From positions 496,001-560,000 of the forward strand of contig NZ_AQQV01000002.1 in the NCBI RefSeq assembly GCF_002088235.1: a stretch of DNA of 64,000 bases. Reading direction: 5' to 3'. A program made the translations under genes and the position numbers. The notes beneath the pieces are model-generated. The model searched no databases. It was given only the letters and a program-made list of their open reading frames with translations, and was not told the origin of the DNA. Below, one piece after another: positions 47,388 to 56,834 of the stretch (the stretch's first letter is position 1; each line of letters begins with the position of its first letter). Origin of the DNA: Oceanococcus atlanticus. GTDB taxonomy: Bacteria > Pseudomonadota > Gammaproteobacteria > Nevskiales > Oceanococcaceae.

Positions 47388-49382
47388 TCAACCGCCCAGC
47401 GCACCCTGGTGATACAGCTTGGCCAGGTGCAGCCGAATTTCGCTCTCCATACGCGCCTGTTCCTGATTGATCTGCTGACCGAGCTGCGCCAGGGACTGCA
47501 GCAACAAGTGCTGAACCTGCGCCTGCTGTTCCGGCCACGCCGATGCACGCACCTGCATATCGAGCAACGCACGAATCTGTTCCTGAGCCAGCCAGCGAGC
47601 CAGCGCATGCGTAGCCAGCGGCGGCAATTCAGCGCTGTCACGCAGCTGTGAAAACGCCTCGTCCGCTCCGGCCAGCGAGGCAAGCACGTATTCGCGCAAC
47701 CATTGTTGCTCCTGCGCCGCCTCTTGCTGGCGTTGCTCGAGTATGTCGATGGCCCGCTCCAGCATGTCCTGGGCCGGCGCGCGCCGACCCGCTTCAATCA
47801 GCGCCACGGCAGCTTGCAAGCGCGCCTCTTGCGTCGCCAAATCGGCGCCGCCACGTTCGGCGACCAGCAACCAGCTACGCATCGCCCGTTGCTCACGCTC
47901 CTGCGGGCTGTAGTGCTCACCAGCCTGATCAAAGGCGCGCGTGCGCGTGCACACCGCGTCATCACCCATGGCCTGCTGATACTGCTCGCAGGAAATAAAC
48001 CCACCGCGGTATTTGGCTGCCAGGGTGGATGCGGTTTCGGCCTGCAGAAGATTGGTCGCATCCGCTGTCTGATTGCGCAGCTGGCGCTCCCCAGGGGGCG
48101 CCACCAAGGCATAGCCTCGCCCCAGCAATGCAGTTGCCGCCGCATCGCCGTGCAAATCCACGCGATTGAACACCGCCTGTGCGGTCAGCCCCTGCTGGCG
48201 GCGCAGAAACTGCCAGCCGAGCATGACATTGGCTCGATCACGCAGCGCAGCCACGGCTTGTGAGCTGGGCGTAACCTGACCGATTTGATCCAGCAGATTG
48301 AGTGCGTCTTCGCCTCGCTGAGCGTGCAGCAAGGCGACCGCGAGATTCAAACGCATGGTCTGGAACAGCAACTGCAAATCGGCATCGCCCACCAGTGTCT
48401 GATCGGCCTGCATATGCGGACCTTCGCGCAGATAGGTGAGCGCAGCTGCAATGTCGCCGCGCGCCAGCATCACGCGTGAGACCAGATCGCGCCAGCGCGC
48501 TTCCTGGCTGGCGGTTTGCTGCAGCGGGGCACGCCGGGTTAGGGCCTGCAACGCACGCGCACTATGACCATGCGCGATATCACGCCGCAACACCCTGAGC
48601 ATTACATCCCACCCGCGCGATGAAAGCACGCCATCCGGCCAGGCGTTCAGCACTTCATAGACCACCGCGCGCAGATCTAGCGTCGCCGCACAATCCAGCA
48701 AGTCGTCGACCAGATCAGTGTCCAGCAAGCGGGTTCGGTGGGTGTGCAACATGCCGGCCAACCCTTGAATACGGCCCGCGGCACATTGCGCCTGAGCAGC
48801 CCGATAATCGGGCCGCTGGCGCGGCTGCTCGGCCAGCAATCGCTGACGCGCGCCATCGGGTACAACCCAATCCAGCGCGGTCGACCACCAGCCCGGTGAC
48901 TCATGCAACCAATGGGTGCTGTCCAGGCCAGGCGCTCTGACCAGGCGCTCCTCAAGGCGCCATTCAACCAGCGCCGTGGCCGTGGTCCAGGGCAACTTCT
49001 GATCCAGTGTGATGGTGCTGCCTTGCACCTTCACCTGCAGCTGCGCCATGTAAGCACCGGCATCCAATCGGGGCAGCTGTGCTTTCCATAAACGGGTCGA
49101 TGGCACCGGGCTGAAGTCGAATGTGGCGACAACGCCTGCGTCGTGCTCAGACCTAATCGCCACCCGGAGGCCTGAAAGCGGCACCCCGAGCTCGCTTTGA
49201 AAATAGATCGCAGGATGATCCGTGACCTGATCGAGCTGCGTGAGCGCTGTGCTCAGTCGATTGCGCTGGCGCTCGGCCAGCGCACTGTCGAGCGCACTCA
49301 AAGCTTCACTGGAGACGGCAGATGCGGCGCTGCTTGCGAGCAACAACGCCGCCGCCAGTGTGGGCCGATGATCACTCATCAT
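47388..49382 (-). CDS. Exported TPR-like helical protein, function unknown
   Basis: 664 residues starting MMSDHRPTLAAALLLASSAASA, a signal peptide. The rest is rich in Ala, Leu, Gln and Arg and strongly helical, with repeat-like units (ALTYLREGPH, LLFQTMRLNLAVALLHAQRG, ALNLLDQIGQ) resembling TPR/SEL repeats. No catalytic motif was seen. It should lie in the periplasm. It follows the DUF1302 gene, separated by a hairpin, and may be an assembly or scaffold factor of the envelope module; that is inference. I do not recognise a named family. Confidence 0.7.
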   Translation of the reverse strand: MMSDHRPTLAAALLLASSAASAVSSEALSALDSALAERQRNRLSTALTQLDQVTDHPAIYFQSELGVPLSGLRVAIRSEHDAGVVATFDFSPVPSTRLWKAQLPRLDAGAYMAQLQVKVQGSTITLDQKLPWTTATALVEWRLEERLVRAPGLDSTHWLHESPGWWSTALDWVVPDGARQRLLAEQPRQRPDYRAAQAQCAAGRIQGLAGMLHTHRTRLLDTDLVDDLLDCAATLDLRAVVYEVLNAWPDGVLSSRGWDVMLRVLRRDIAHGHSARALQALTRRAPLQQTASQEARWRDLVSRVMLARGDIAAALTYLREGPHMQADQTLVGDADLQLLFQTMRLNLAVALLHAQRGEDALNLLDQIGQVTPSSQAVAALRDRANVMLGWQFLRRQQGLTAQAVFNRVDLHGDAAATALLGRGYALVAPPGERQLRNQTADATNLLQAETASTLAAKYRGGFISCEQYQQAMGDDAVCTRTRAFDQAGEHYSPQEREQRAMRSWLLVAERGGADLATQEARLQAAVALIEAGRRAPAQDMLERAIDILEQRQQEAAQEQQWLREYVLASLAGADEAFSQLRDSAELPPLATHALARWLAQEQIRALLDMQVRASAWPEQQAQVQHLLLQSLAQLGQQINQEQARMESEIRLHLAKLYHQGALGG

Positions 49383-49402
49383 GCGACCTCATGTTGGAAA
49401 AG

Positions 49403-49442
49403 AAGCCCGCCCAAAATGGCATTCGCGAAGGATGGCGGGCTT
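49403..49442 (-). terminator. Probable terminator behind the DUF1302 gene
   Basis: AAGCCCGCC (49403-49411) pairs with GGCGGGCTT (49434-49442) with a 22-nt loop; on the minus strand the hairpin is followed by CTTTTCC. It sits 10 bp after the DUF1302 stop and may reduce readthrough into the TPR-like gene. Confidence 0.5.
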
Positions 49443-49452
49443 AAAGGGACAC

Positions 49453-51621
49453 CTAGAACTGATACGACACACGCAAAGTGAATTCCTCAGCAAAATCAAT
49501 CGTCGACATCAGATTGTCATAACGGTTGCCCCACAGATCATCCGATATGTGGTTGTAAAACCCTTCGACGGTCACCCCATGGCCGGGATTCCAGCGCAAG
49601 CCCGTCTGCACGAAGGCACCGCCTTCGGTGTCGATCAATGAGGCAAATTCAAGCTCATACAACTTGTTCGGCCATGGCTGCAGGAAGCCCAGCACGACAT
49701 AGGTTGAACCATGGGTGATCGGTCGCGTGGTGCGCGTGTCGCCCGGCTCCAGCTCATCAAAGGTCTTGCTGCCCATGCCCGACAAATGACGCCCGACCAG
49801 ATCCGCCCGATTGCGATGCAAGGCCTGCATCACGATATAGGTCCCCGGGAAGCTGTCGAAGAAGCGGTGCCACTTGTCCGCCACCAGGGAAACCATGATT
49901 TCGTCCTGGCGAATGTAGTTACTCGACAGCGACGGATTGGTGTAAGTGCGTTCCGGGGTGTACTGGGCTTCCAGATTCAGGATCAACTGATTGAAGAAAT
50001 CGATATCCGACTCGATCACATAGCTGACCCCGGCCATGAAGTTGTCTTCACGGAAGTACTCACGCGCAATGTGCCCACGCAAACTGCCACCGGAGGCAAC
50101 AAAGAATGTGCTCAACTGCGCCACGGACTCTTCAAAAGTCTCTGAGGGCGATGCATAAACATCTTGTGCACCGGGGAACTCATTGACCGCCGCGTTCAGC
50201 CCCAAAATGCCGTCAAGACGCGCTTCCGCCGCATAGCGAAACCACTCTTCGGCACTGTAAACGCCACCGGTGCCGGGATGAAAAGGTGCATGTGCCAAGG
50301 CTTCCGCTGTGCTTTCGTACATACGACAGCGCGAAGCATCGTAGGTCTCGGGATCGTACTCATCGACCGGGCACAGCCCCGTGCCGACCGGCGACTTGAT
50401 GTTGTAGCTCAACATCGTCGCAGCACCGAGTGACAGATTGTTTTCCAGCAGGTCACCCAGTATGGGCAGTTGATTAACCAGATCCGCCGAGCCCAGCACA
50501 TTGGGCCCAATACCGTTGTACAGCGGTTGCTCCACCCCGGTTTCGGTCCAGCGGAAAACCCCTTCGGTACCGTAGCGGTTGGCGTAGCCAAGCTGGAAAC
50601 CCCACTGGCCGTAGTCGCCCTTTATCCGGAAACCACCGACGATTTCATCATCATAACCACCAGCCTTGTAGCGATCCTGCACGGTGAACTGGGTTGGGAT
50701 GATGTTGTACGGCGTATTGGGATTGCCGAATACCGTGGGCTGGAATTTGCCGACATAGCTGTCGAGCAAAATGTTGTTGGTCAGCTGATAGGTCACGCGC
50801 GCCGACAACATGGGCACACGCTTGTCGGAGAACTCCTCCATGGCCCGGTCGAGGATCGAGTGACGGCGCAGGTCGAGACCATTCGGCACGTCGAACACCC
50901 GGAAGAAAATCGACTGTCCCCAAGCAATCTGCTGATTGCCGATGCGGAAATTGAAGTCGCGATTGTTGTATTCGAGAATCGCCGCCGGCAGATCAATCAT
51001 GTAATCGCGACCAGCGATTTCCAGCGGATTGCCATTCTCAAAGCCACCCTTGCCATCGGTGACCGAATACTCGAAATAATTGGGTTCGGTCTGATACAGC
51101 GCGGGGTCGGCCCACGGCCCAGACTGGATGCCTTCCTGATCGTAGTTGTTAAGCACTTCGACCGAAGCGGCATCAAACTCATCGTAGATGGTCGGGTCGT
51201 AGATACCACGCAGACGCGTCACGATGCGCCACTTGCGATTGAAGCGCAGCTGGCCTTCGACTTCACCACGCAAAATGGTGTAGCTGAAGTCGTTCTCGGT
51301 GCTGGGAATCATGTCACCGCGACGCAAGTCGTCGCCGTAGACCGGCCCCAGAGACAATGATGTCCAACTCGGCGTGACCACACCGGACACCAGCGGTGTG
51401 TAGGTTGGCGGCAAGTAAGGTGTACGCCGCACCGTGACGTCGTTGAAGTAGTTCCCGCCCTGGTTGTACGGGTTCTCATCACCGATGTGATAGGCCCCTT
51501 CCAGACGCAGGAAACCACCGTAACTGAAGCGAATCTTGGCATCCACCGCCGTGCTGTACGTTACCGCCAACAGACTTGTGGCCAAGCCGGCTGACAACAT
51601 TGCTCCGAAAGTCGTTCTCAT
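49453..51621 (-). CDS. DUF1302 family outer-membrane protein
   Basis: 722 residues. A signal peptide ends about residue 29 (TAVDA), followed by many amphipathic strands (FSYGGFLRLEGAYH, DFNFRIGNQQIAWGQSIFFRV) and a C-terminal strand ending FTLRVSYQF, with the terminal Phe used by the BAM machinery. This is the DUF1302 barrel family, usually found with DUF1329 proteins and thought to pass hydrophobic compounds. Good ribosome site AGGGGAC. It is 22 bp behind the Ycf48-like gene, in the operon RND-DUF1329-Ycf48-DUF1302. Confidence 0.88.
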   Translation of the reverse strand: MRTTFGAMLSAGLATSLLAVTYSTAVDAKIRFSYGGFLRLEGAYHIGDENPYNQGGNYFNDVTVRRTPYLPPTYTPLVSGVVTPSWTSLSLGPVYGDDLRRGDMIPSTENDFSYTILRGEVEGQLRFNRKWRIVTRLRGIYDPTIYDEFDAASVEVLNNYDQEGIQSGPWADPALYQTEPNYFEYSVTDGKGGFENGNPLEIAGRDYMIDLPAAILEYNNRDFNFRIGNQQIAWGQSIFFRVFDVPNGLDLRRHSILDRAMEEFSDKRVPMLSARVTYQLTNNILLDSYVGKFQPTVFGNPNTPYNIIPTQFTVQDRYKAGGYDDEIVGGFRIKGDYGQWGFQLGYANRYGTEGVFRWTETGVEQPLYNGIGPNVLGSADLVNQLPILGDLLENNLSLGAATMLSYNIKSPVGTGLCPVDEYDPETYDASRCRMYESTAEALAHAPFHPGTGGVYSAEEWFRYAAEARLDGILGLNAAVNEFPGAQDVYASPSETFEESVAQLSTFFVASGGSLRGHIAREYFREDNFMAGVSYVIESDIDFFNQLILNLEAQYTPERTYTNPSLSSNYIRQDEIMVSLVADKWHRFFDSFPGTYIVMQALHRNRADLVGRHLSGMGSKTFDELEPGDTRTTRPITHGSTYVVLGFLQPWPNKLYELEFASLIDTEGGAFVQTGLRWNPGHGVTVEGFYNHISDDLWGNRYDNLMSTIDFAEEFTLRVSYQF

Positions 51622-51643
51622 CCGTGATGTCCCCTGCTAATGA

Positions 51644-52687
51644 TTAGTTGATGATTTGCAGTACCTTGCCGCCGACACCGACGGTGACTGCATGAGCGCC
51701 GTTGCCCCCCGGCGTTACCCCGTGAAACCAGCCGGTGGAAATACCGTTGCCGTACACCGGATAGAAGTTGCGTCCGTCATCACGGCTGATCTGCATGTCG
51801 CGCATCCCGGTGATCACCACCACCCCGTCATGCGAGCTTGTAACCCCGAGCAGATTCACCGCTGTCGGTCGTTTTAGTGCCTGCCAGGTCTGTCCACTGG
51901 TGCGGGTTTTGAGCACATAGCCTTCCTGGCCCACGGCGAATCCTGTGCCGTCACTGCGCACGTGCACGGCTGACAGCGTCGGCTCAACGCCCTCACTGTC
52001 GTTGCCACCGGCATGAGTGATCTGCCAGGTCTCTCCACCATCGGGTGAACGCATGGCCAAAGCCAGCTCGCCAACGACCCAGACCCGATTGTCCTCATTG
52101 ACCTGAACGCCGTAGAGGCTGGGCATGAAAAAATCGCCCAGGCGCATATCGCCGTCACGGAACACGCCTTTCCAGTCACGCTCAATGGGCTGCCAGCTCA
52201 CGCCACCGTCGGCGGTGCGCAACAAGGCACCAAATGCACCCACCGCAACGCCGACCCCGCGGCTGTTCACCGACACATTGAACAGCCGTTCCTTGGTGCC
52301 ACTTTCAACCGGTGTCCAGCTTGCGTCGCTTTGACGCCGCAGGATGATGCCCATCTGCCCAACGGCAACAATGTGCTCGCCCGCCGCAGAAACGCCGAGC
52401 AATGCAGCCGGCCCTGGGGTAGGCTCGCGCACCCAGGTCTTGCCGCCATCCTGACTGTGCAGGACACGACCGGCCGCACCCACCGCGAACAGGCTCTTGC
52501 CACTCCCGGTAACCCCAAACAGGGCCTCGTGCGCCGTGCCTTCAAGCAGCAATTCGCTGTCGGCCGAATAGGCCGCCGCCCCTTCGGGCTTGGCCTGCAG
52601 CGGCGCCTGCATGAGCAGCCCCGCGGCGAAGACTGCCAAAGGCAGCCTCCGCCACGCGCGCCCTGCCGGTTTGAGCATGGGCACCAT
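51644..52687 (-). CDS. Ycf48/HCF136-like beta-propeller protein
   Basis: 347 residues. A signal peptide (LPLAVFAAGLLMQAPLQA) is followed by BNR/Ycf48-type blades, recognised by repeated units such as LHSQDGGKTW, LRTADGGVSW and MRSPDGGETW. In photosynthetic organisms such propellers assist photosystem II assembly; in proteobacteria the family is common beside RND/MMPL transporters and has no known role in photosynthesis. It lies 3 bp after the DUF1329 gene and probably acts in the periplasm as a docking or assembly protein. Confidence 0.85.
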   Translation of the reverse strand: MVPMLKPAGRAWRRLPLAVFAAGLLMQAPLQAKPEGAAAYSADSELLLEGTAHEALFGVTGSGKSLFAVGAAGRVLHSQDGGKTWVREPTPGPAALLGVSAAGEHIVAVGQMGIILRRQSDASWTPVESGTKERLFNVSVNSRGVGVAVGAFGALLRTADGGVSWQPIERDWKGVFRDGDMRLGDFFMPSLYGVQVNEDNRVWVVGELALAMRSPDGGETWQITHAGGNDSEGVEPTLSAVHVRSDGTGFAVGQEGYVLKTRTSGQTWQALKRPTAVNLLGVTSSHDGVVVITGMRDMQISRDDGRNFYPVYGNGISTGWFHGVTPGGNGAHAVTVGVGGKVLQIIN

Positions 52688-52690
52688 GGA

Positions 52691-54076
52691 TTACACCTGA
52701 CCCAGACGCTGCAGCGCCTGCTGGGTGAAGAACTGGCTGTAGACGTCGTCCGGATCGGCCTGGAACAGGCTCTGATAGCCGCCCGCACATTCCTTCTGGT
52801 GGCTGATGCGGCTCATGCGCTTGTTCTGGATGTCGTAGGAGTGCACGAACACCCATGACCAGGCCGGGTTCTTGCCATCCGGGCCCAGCACCACGGTGTC
52901 GCCATCGACATACTGACCATAGCCGCCTTCGAAGTTGACCCAGGGCTTGTCCTGGCGGTCGTAACGCAGGCAGCTGCCAGCCAGATTGATCCGCGTATCG
53001 ACATAGGCCACACGCCGGCCCACCGGTGAGCGCGGATACTGCGTCGGCTTGGATTCGACCAGGGCCACTTCCGGCACCAGTTCGTACTCGTAATCCCAGA
53101 ACATGTCACCGTTGGGGCCACCATTGGTGGTGTTGACCCAGTTGTTCTTGGAGTAGAAGTTGGTGTTGTTGGCGGTCAGCATGGGCTTGCGCTCCAGCAC
53201 CTTGAAGTCACCCCAGGTCCGCATCGGGTCACCCGCAGCCCAGGCATCCGACAGGAACCAGGTCACCCCCGGAATCAGCGGCTCGAAACGCTGGTTGGTC
53301 GGGAACTGGCGCACCCGGCGGAACTGCGGCAGATAGCCATACAGATCGGGGAACTTGTTCTGGTCGTAGTACCAGGTCGACAGGAACGAGCTGCCCGCCA
53401 CATCCTGGGTGGCGGTGAACAGCACGGTTTGCAGACGCAACAGATCGTCGCGATCATCAAACACCTTGCCGTCGCTACGGCCCTGCACCTGGAGTTCGGC
53501 CCACACCAGATCATAGCTGTAGGCCTGCGAACCATCCGGATTGAACACCGTGTCGTTGACCGCGTACTGGTTGTAATCGTTGCGCCCCCAGGCCATGGCC
53601 AGATTGGCTTGGAATTCTTCGCCGGTCTTGGCGTTGGGGAACGGCAGACCACCGCGCCAGTTCTCACCCTTGTTGTTGATCACGTTGCCGTTGGCGTCCC
53701 ACTGCGCGGTCACGCCATCGGCCATGTTGCGCAGGGTCTGCTCGTAGTACTCGTGCGGGAAGAACTTGCGGAAATCGGTTTCGGTGGCCTTGATCTTGAT
53801 CTTGCGACCAACATTCTTGATCTGGTCGTACACGATCGGGTCGAACAGTTCCTTGACCAGATCGACATTACCGGCATCGATGATGTCACCGGTGCTGATC
53901 TTGCCCTTGGTGTAGTTCTCGATCGACAGCAGCTCTTCCGGGTAGGCCCTTTCCAGGGTCTGCTCGGCGGCAAAAACCTTGTCCAGCGGTGCCAGCACGC
54001 CTGCGCCCAACCCCAGCGCCGCGTTCTGCATCAGTTTGCGGCGACCGTAGTCGAAATCGTATTTGCGAACTCTCAT
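52691..54076 (-). CDS. DUF1329 protein with twin-arginine signal, copy 1
   Basis: 461 residues. The N-terminus YGRRKLMQNAALGLGAG is a twin-arginine-type signal, so the protein is probably exported folded. The mature part begins near AYPEELLSIENYTKGKIS and matches DUF1329 (LolA/LolB-like fold, lipid carrier proposed). It resembles the copy at 56835 closely, for example STGDIIDAGNVD against STGDVIDASNVE. Ribosome site AAAGGAGA. It lies between the RND gene (46 bp) and the Ycf48 gene. Likely shuttles a hydrophobic ligand across the periplasm (inference). Confidence 0.9.
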   Translation of the reverse strand: MRVRKYDFDYGRRKLMQNAALGLGAGVLAPLDKVFAAEQTLERAYPEELLSIENYTKGKISTGDIIDAGNVDLVKELFDPIVYDQIKNVGRKIKIKATETDFRKFFPHEYYEQTLRNMADGVTAQWDANGNVINNKGENWRGGLPFPNAKTGEEFQANLAMAWGRNDYNQYAVNDTVFNPDGSQAYSYDLVWAELQVQGRSDGKVFDDRDDLLRLQTVLFTATQDVAGSSFLSTWYYDQNKFPDLYGYLPQFRRVRQFPTNQRFEPLIPGVTWFLSDAWAAGDPMRTWGDFKVLERKPMLTANNTNFYSKNNWVNTTNGGPNGDMFWDYEYELVPEVALVESKPTQYPRSPVGRRVAYVDTRINLAGSCLRYDRQDKPWVNFEGGYGQYVDGDTVVLGPDGKNPAWSWVFVHSYDIQNKRMSRISHQKECAGGYQSLFQADPDDVYSQFFTQQALQRLGQV

Positions 54077-54121
54077 AGTGTGTCTCCTTTCCTGGAAATT
54101 AAGCGCTAGGCTGGCGTGGGT

Positions 54122-56629
54122 TTACGCCGGAGCCCCGGCGGGGCTCATCGCAGCCTGGCCACGCGTGAAGCCGGGATCTTTTTCAACGTCCTTGAACTGC
54201 GACAGGTCGATGCTTTCGCCCACCATCAGATCGTCACGCGCGGCAAAACGGGGCTTCATCAACCAGATCAGCAGCGGCAGAACAACCAGCGCCAGCACCA
54301 TGTTGATCAGCATGATTGCCACCAGCAGCAGCCCCATGTCAGCCATGAACTTGAGATCAGAGAGCACGTACCACGGGAGAATGCCGATCAGCATGATCGT
54401 GGCCGTGAACAAGATGGCCTTCCCGGTTGTGGTCAGTGACTCGGTGATCGCTTTACCCCAGTCATGGCCCTGAGCGGTGTACTCCTCGCAGATGCGAGAG
54501 AGCAGATAAATGCCGTAGTCGATACCCACACCAACCCCGAGCACGGCCACCATGACCGAGTTGATGTCCAGCCCGATGCCCATCACGTGCATGGTCGCGG
54601 TGAGCAGGAAGTTGGACAGGTTGACCGGGATGAGCACGATGATCGCTGCGGCGATCGAGCGGTAGGCGTACCAGCAAATGAAGAAGATGGCGCAGTTGAG
54701 CAGCCCAAGAATCAGCCAGTGGTAGCGATTTACCACCAGGTTCATGGCCTGCTGCAGGGCGATGTTGCCGCTGGCCAGGCGCACGCGGAAATTCTCGTGT
54801 TCGGCGCCGACAATATCGACCGCACGCTGCGCGCTGGCCAGTGCCGCATCCACGGTTTCCTGCTTGTTGTCCTTGTACCACAGCGACACGGTCGAGTTCT
54901 GGAACTCGAAATCGGTGATGTGCGAGAAATTGACCGGGTTGGTGCCGAAGGTGATGGCGTTGGATGCTGCCGCCACGGCGCGTGCGGACATGTCCAGCGG
55001 GTACCACTTGGGATCGCCGCCGGAGAACAGGCGGTTGCCCTCCATCATGTAGTCGGCGAACGACAACGTGGCGCGCGGCGGCATGGTTTCATCCGCTTCG
55101 ACCAGGGCCTGCAGCTGCAGCGAGGCCTGCACCACTTCGGGCGTGCGGGCGATGCGGTTGTTGATGTCGCGGGTCTTGGCTTCGAGGATCAGCTCCAGGG
55201 TGTTGACCCCGGGAAAGTGGGCGTTGATGGCGCGAATCCCGGTGTTGAATTCGGAGTCCTCCCACAGCAGATTGCTGCCTTCCACCGGATTGCCGATCTT
55301 GATCTGCGAGGCCAGATACACCGCCCCTGCCCCCACCACCACCACGACCACGGTGGTGATGCGTGCGGTGGGTCCGAAGCACAGCTTGGCAATGCGTCCC
55401 AGCACGCGCTTTTGCACCGCATGAAAGCCGGTGTTGTCCTCGGCCACGATGCGCTCGATGTTGCGCGGTGACGGCAGGTAAGACAGCACGATGGCGATCA
55501 AAAAGACCCCGGTCGGGACGATGCACAGGGCCCAGAAGCCGCAGAACAGGGCGAAGCGTTCCATTGCTGGAATCGGTGCGATGGCGATGAAGAAAATGCC
55601 CAGCGCATCGGTAATCACGCCCAGAATCGACGGCGCCATCATGGCCGCCATGGTGACCTCGGCAGCCTTTTGCTTGTTGCCGATCTCGGCGTAGATCTCG
55701 TAGAAACGCTCAGAGAACTGCACACAATGCGAGAACGATCGCGCGATCAGCAGCAACGGCACGATCATCAGCAGCGGTTCAATCGGTGACTTGAGCCAGC
55801 CGACCAGCCCGAACCCCCAGATCGCCGCCACCGAAGAGCAGATGATCGGCGTCAGGGTGCCAGCCACATTGCGCATGTACAGCGCCAGCGCCAGCGCCAA
55901 TGCGCCCAGGGTGATGGCGAAAATGGTGTAGGTCTGCTGCTGCAGCTTGTACACCCAGCCGGTCAGGATCGGCTGGCCCACCACATGAATTTCGTGGTGC
56001 TCGTCGCGGTACTGGTCAGCCAGCGCCTGCACCTCACGGAACACCACACCGTAGTCGAGCAGATTCTCCAGAAAGGCCGCGGTGATCAGCGTGGCGCTTT
56101 CATCACCGGACACATAGAAGGTGCGCACATTGGGACTTTGCTCAACCCGGCGCCGGAAGTCCTTGATCTCGGCCGGATCGGTCGGTACCGAATCTTCCAT
56201 GATCGGGCGCATGTCCACGCCGTAGGGTGTGGCTTCGGCGTAGCGGGCCTTTTCCGTGGCGATCGAGATCAGGCTGTCATGGTTGATACCTTCAACCAGG
56301 TCGATATCGCGGGTGAACTGCCACACCTTGGACAAGGTATCGTGATTGTAGATATCACCCTGGGTGTTCTTGATCATCACCGTCACGGTGAGCGGATTGC
56401 CGAAGTTGTTGTGATCCTTGTAGACCTGAACGAACGGATCATCGGCAGGCAGCAGATCGGAGAACACCGTTTTGATGGTCAGCCCAGGCAAACCCACGGC
56501 GAACCCAACCGTCACAAGCAGGAATATCAGGGCCATCGCTGCGCGGTGGCGCATGACCCATGCCGCCACCCGGAATCGCATAGATTCCAGCCCGGGTCCG
56601 AGGTTCTTACCCTGATCTGCCGCTGCCAT
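54122..56629 (-). CDS. RND/MMPL family transporter, copy 1
   Basis: 835 residues from ATG 56629 (MAAADQGKN), with GAGGAGA upstream; the open frame to 56836 has no better start. Two halves, each a large periplasmic loop plus about six membrane helices. The second half carries GVGVGIDYGIYLLSRICEEY, where the Asp-Tyr pair is the proton relay of MmpL3-type pumps; the first half has RSFSHCVQF at the same place instead. Family members move lipids, hopanoids or hydrophobic compounds. First gene of the minus-strand envelope operon, with dyad site A 127 bp upstream. Confidence 0.92.
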   Translation of the reverse strand: MAAADQGKNLGPGLESMRFRVAAWVMRHRAAMALIFLLVTVGFAVGLPGLTIKTVFSDLLPADDPFVQVYKDHNNFGNPLTVTVMIKNTQGDIYNHDTLSKVWQFTRDIDLVEGINHDSLISIATEKARYAEATPYGVDMRPIMEDSVPTDPAEIKDFRRRVEQSPNVRTFYVSGDESATLITAAFLENLLDYGVVFREVQALADQYRDEHHEIHVVGQPILTGWVYKLQQQTYTIFAITLGALALALALYMRNVAGTLTPIICSSVAAIWGFGLVGWLKSPIEPLLMIVPLLLIARSFSHCVQFSERFYEIYAEIGNKQKAAEVTMAAMMAPSILGVITDALGIFFIAIAPIPAMERFALFCGFWALCIVPTGVFLIAIVLSYLPSPRNIERIVAEDNTGFHAVQKRVLGRIAKLCFGPTARITTVVVVVVGAGAVYLASQIKIGNPVEGSNLLWEDSEFNTGIRAINAHFPGVNTLELILEAKTRDINNRIARTPEVVQASLQLQALVEADETMPPRATLSFADYMMEGNRLFSGGDPKWYPLDMSARAVAAASNAITFGTNPVNFSHITDFEFQNSTVSLWYKDNKQETVDAALASAQRAVDIVGAEHENFRVRLASGNIALQQAMNLVVNRYHWLILGLLNCAIFFICWYAYRSIAAAIIVLIPVNLSNFLLTATMHVMGIGLDINSVMVAVLGVGVGIDYGIYLLSRICEEYTAQGHDWGKAITESLTTTGKAILFTATIMLIGILPWYVLSDLKFMADMGLLLVAIMLINMVLALVVLPLLIWLMKPRFAARDDLMVGESIDLSQFKDVEKDPGFTRGQAAMSPAGAPA

Positions 56630-56756
56630 ATTGTGGTCTCCTCGTAACGACCCGAAGGCCGCCCGACGTTGCATTGTTTTATTCGATTGTTTGCGGGCGC
56701 CGGATAAAACGCCCCGAACTTGCGTCGATAAGCTACTGGCCGGGGGATAGGGGCGT

Positions 56757-56776
56757 GACCTAACCATCGTTAGGTC
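56757..56776. promoter_or_regulatory. Dyad regulatory site A (perfect 20-bp palindrome)
   Basis: GACCTAACCATCGTTAGGTC, two perfect 8-bp arms with a 4-nt spacer, then TTTTACCC. It lies between the divergent RND copy 1 and DUF1329 copy 2 genes, 58 bp before the latter. Length and form recall LuxR-family boxes. Related sites stand at 43729 and 35402. Confidence 0.6.
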
Positions 56777-56834
56777 TTTTACCCAACCCGGCGGGGCAGC
56801 ATGGTGGGGTTGCTCACACCGGGACTCCCTCGTC

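Noticed and set aside
52455-52540. P-loop-like GVTGSGKS in the Ycf48-like protein
   Set aside because: It lies in a propeller strand region near the N-terminus of an exported protein with no other ATPase motif, so the match is chance.
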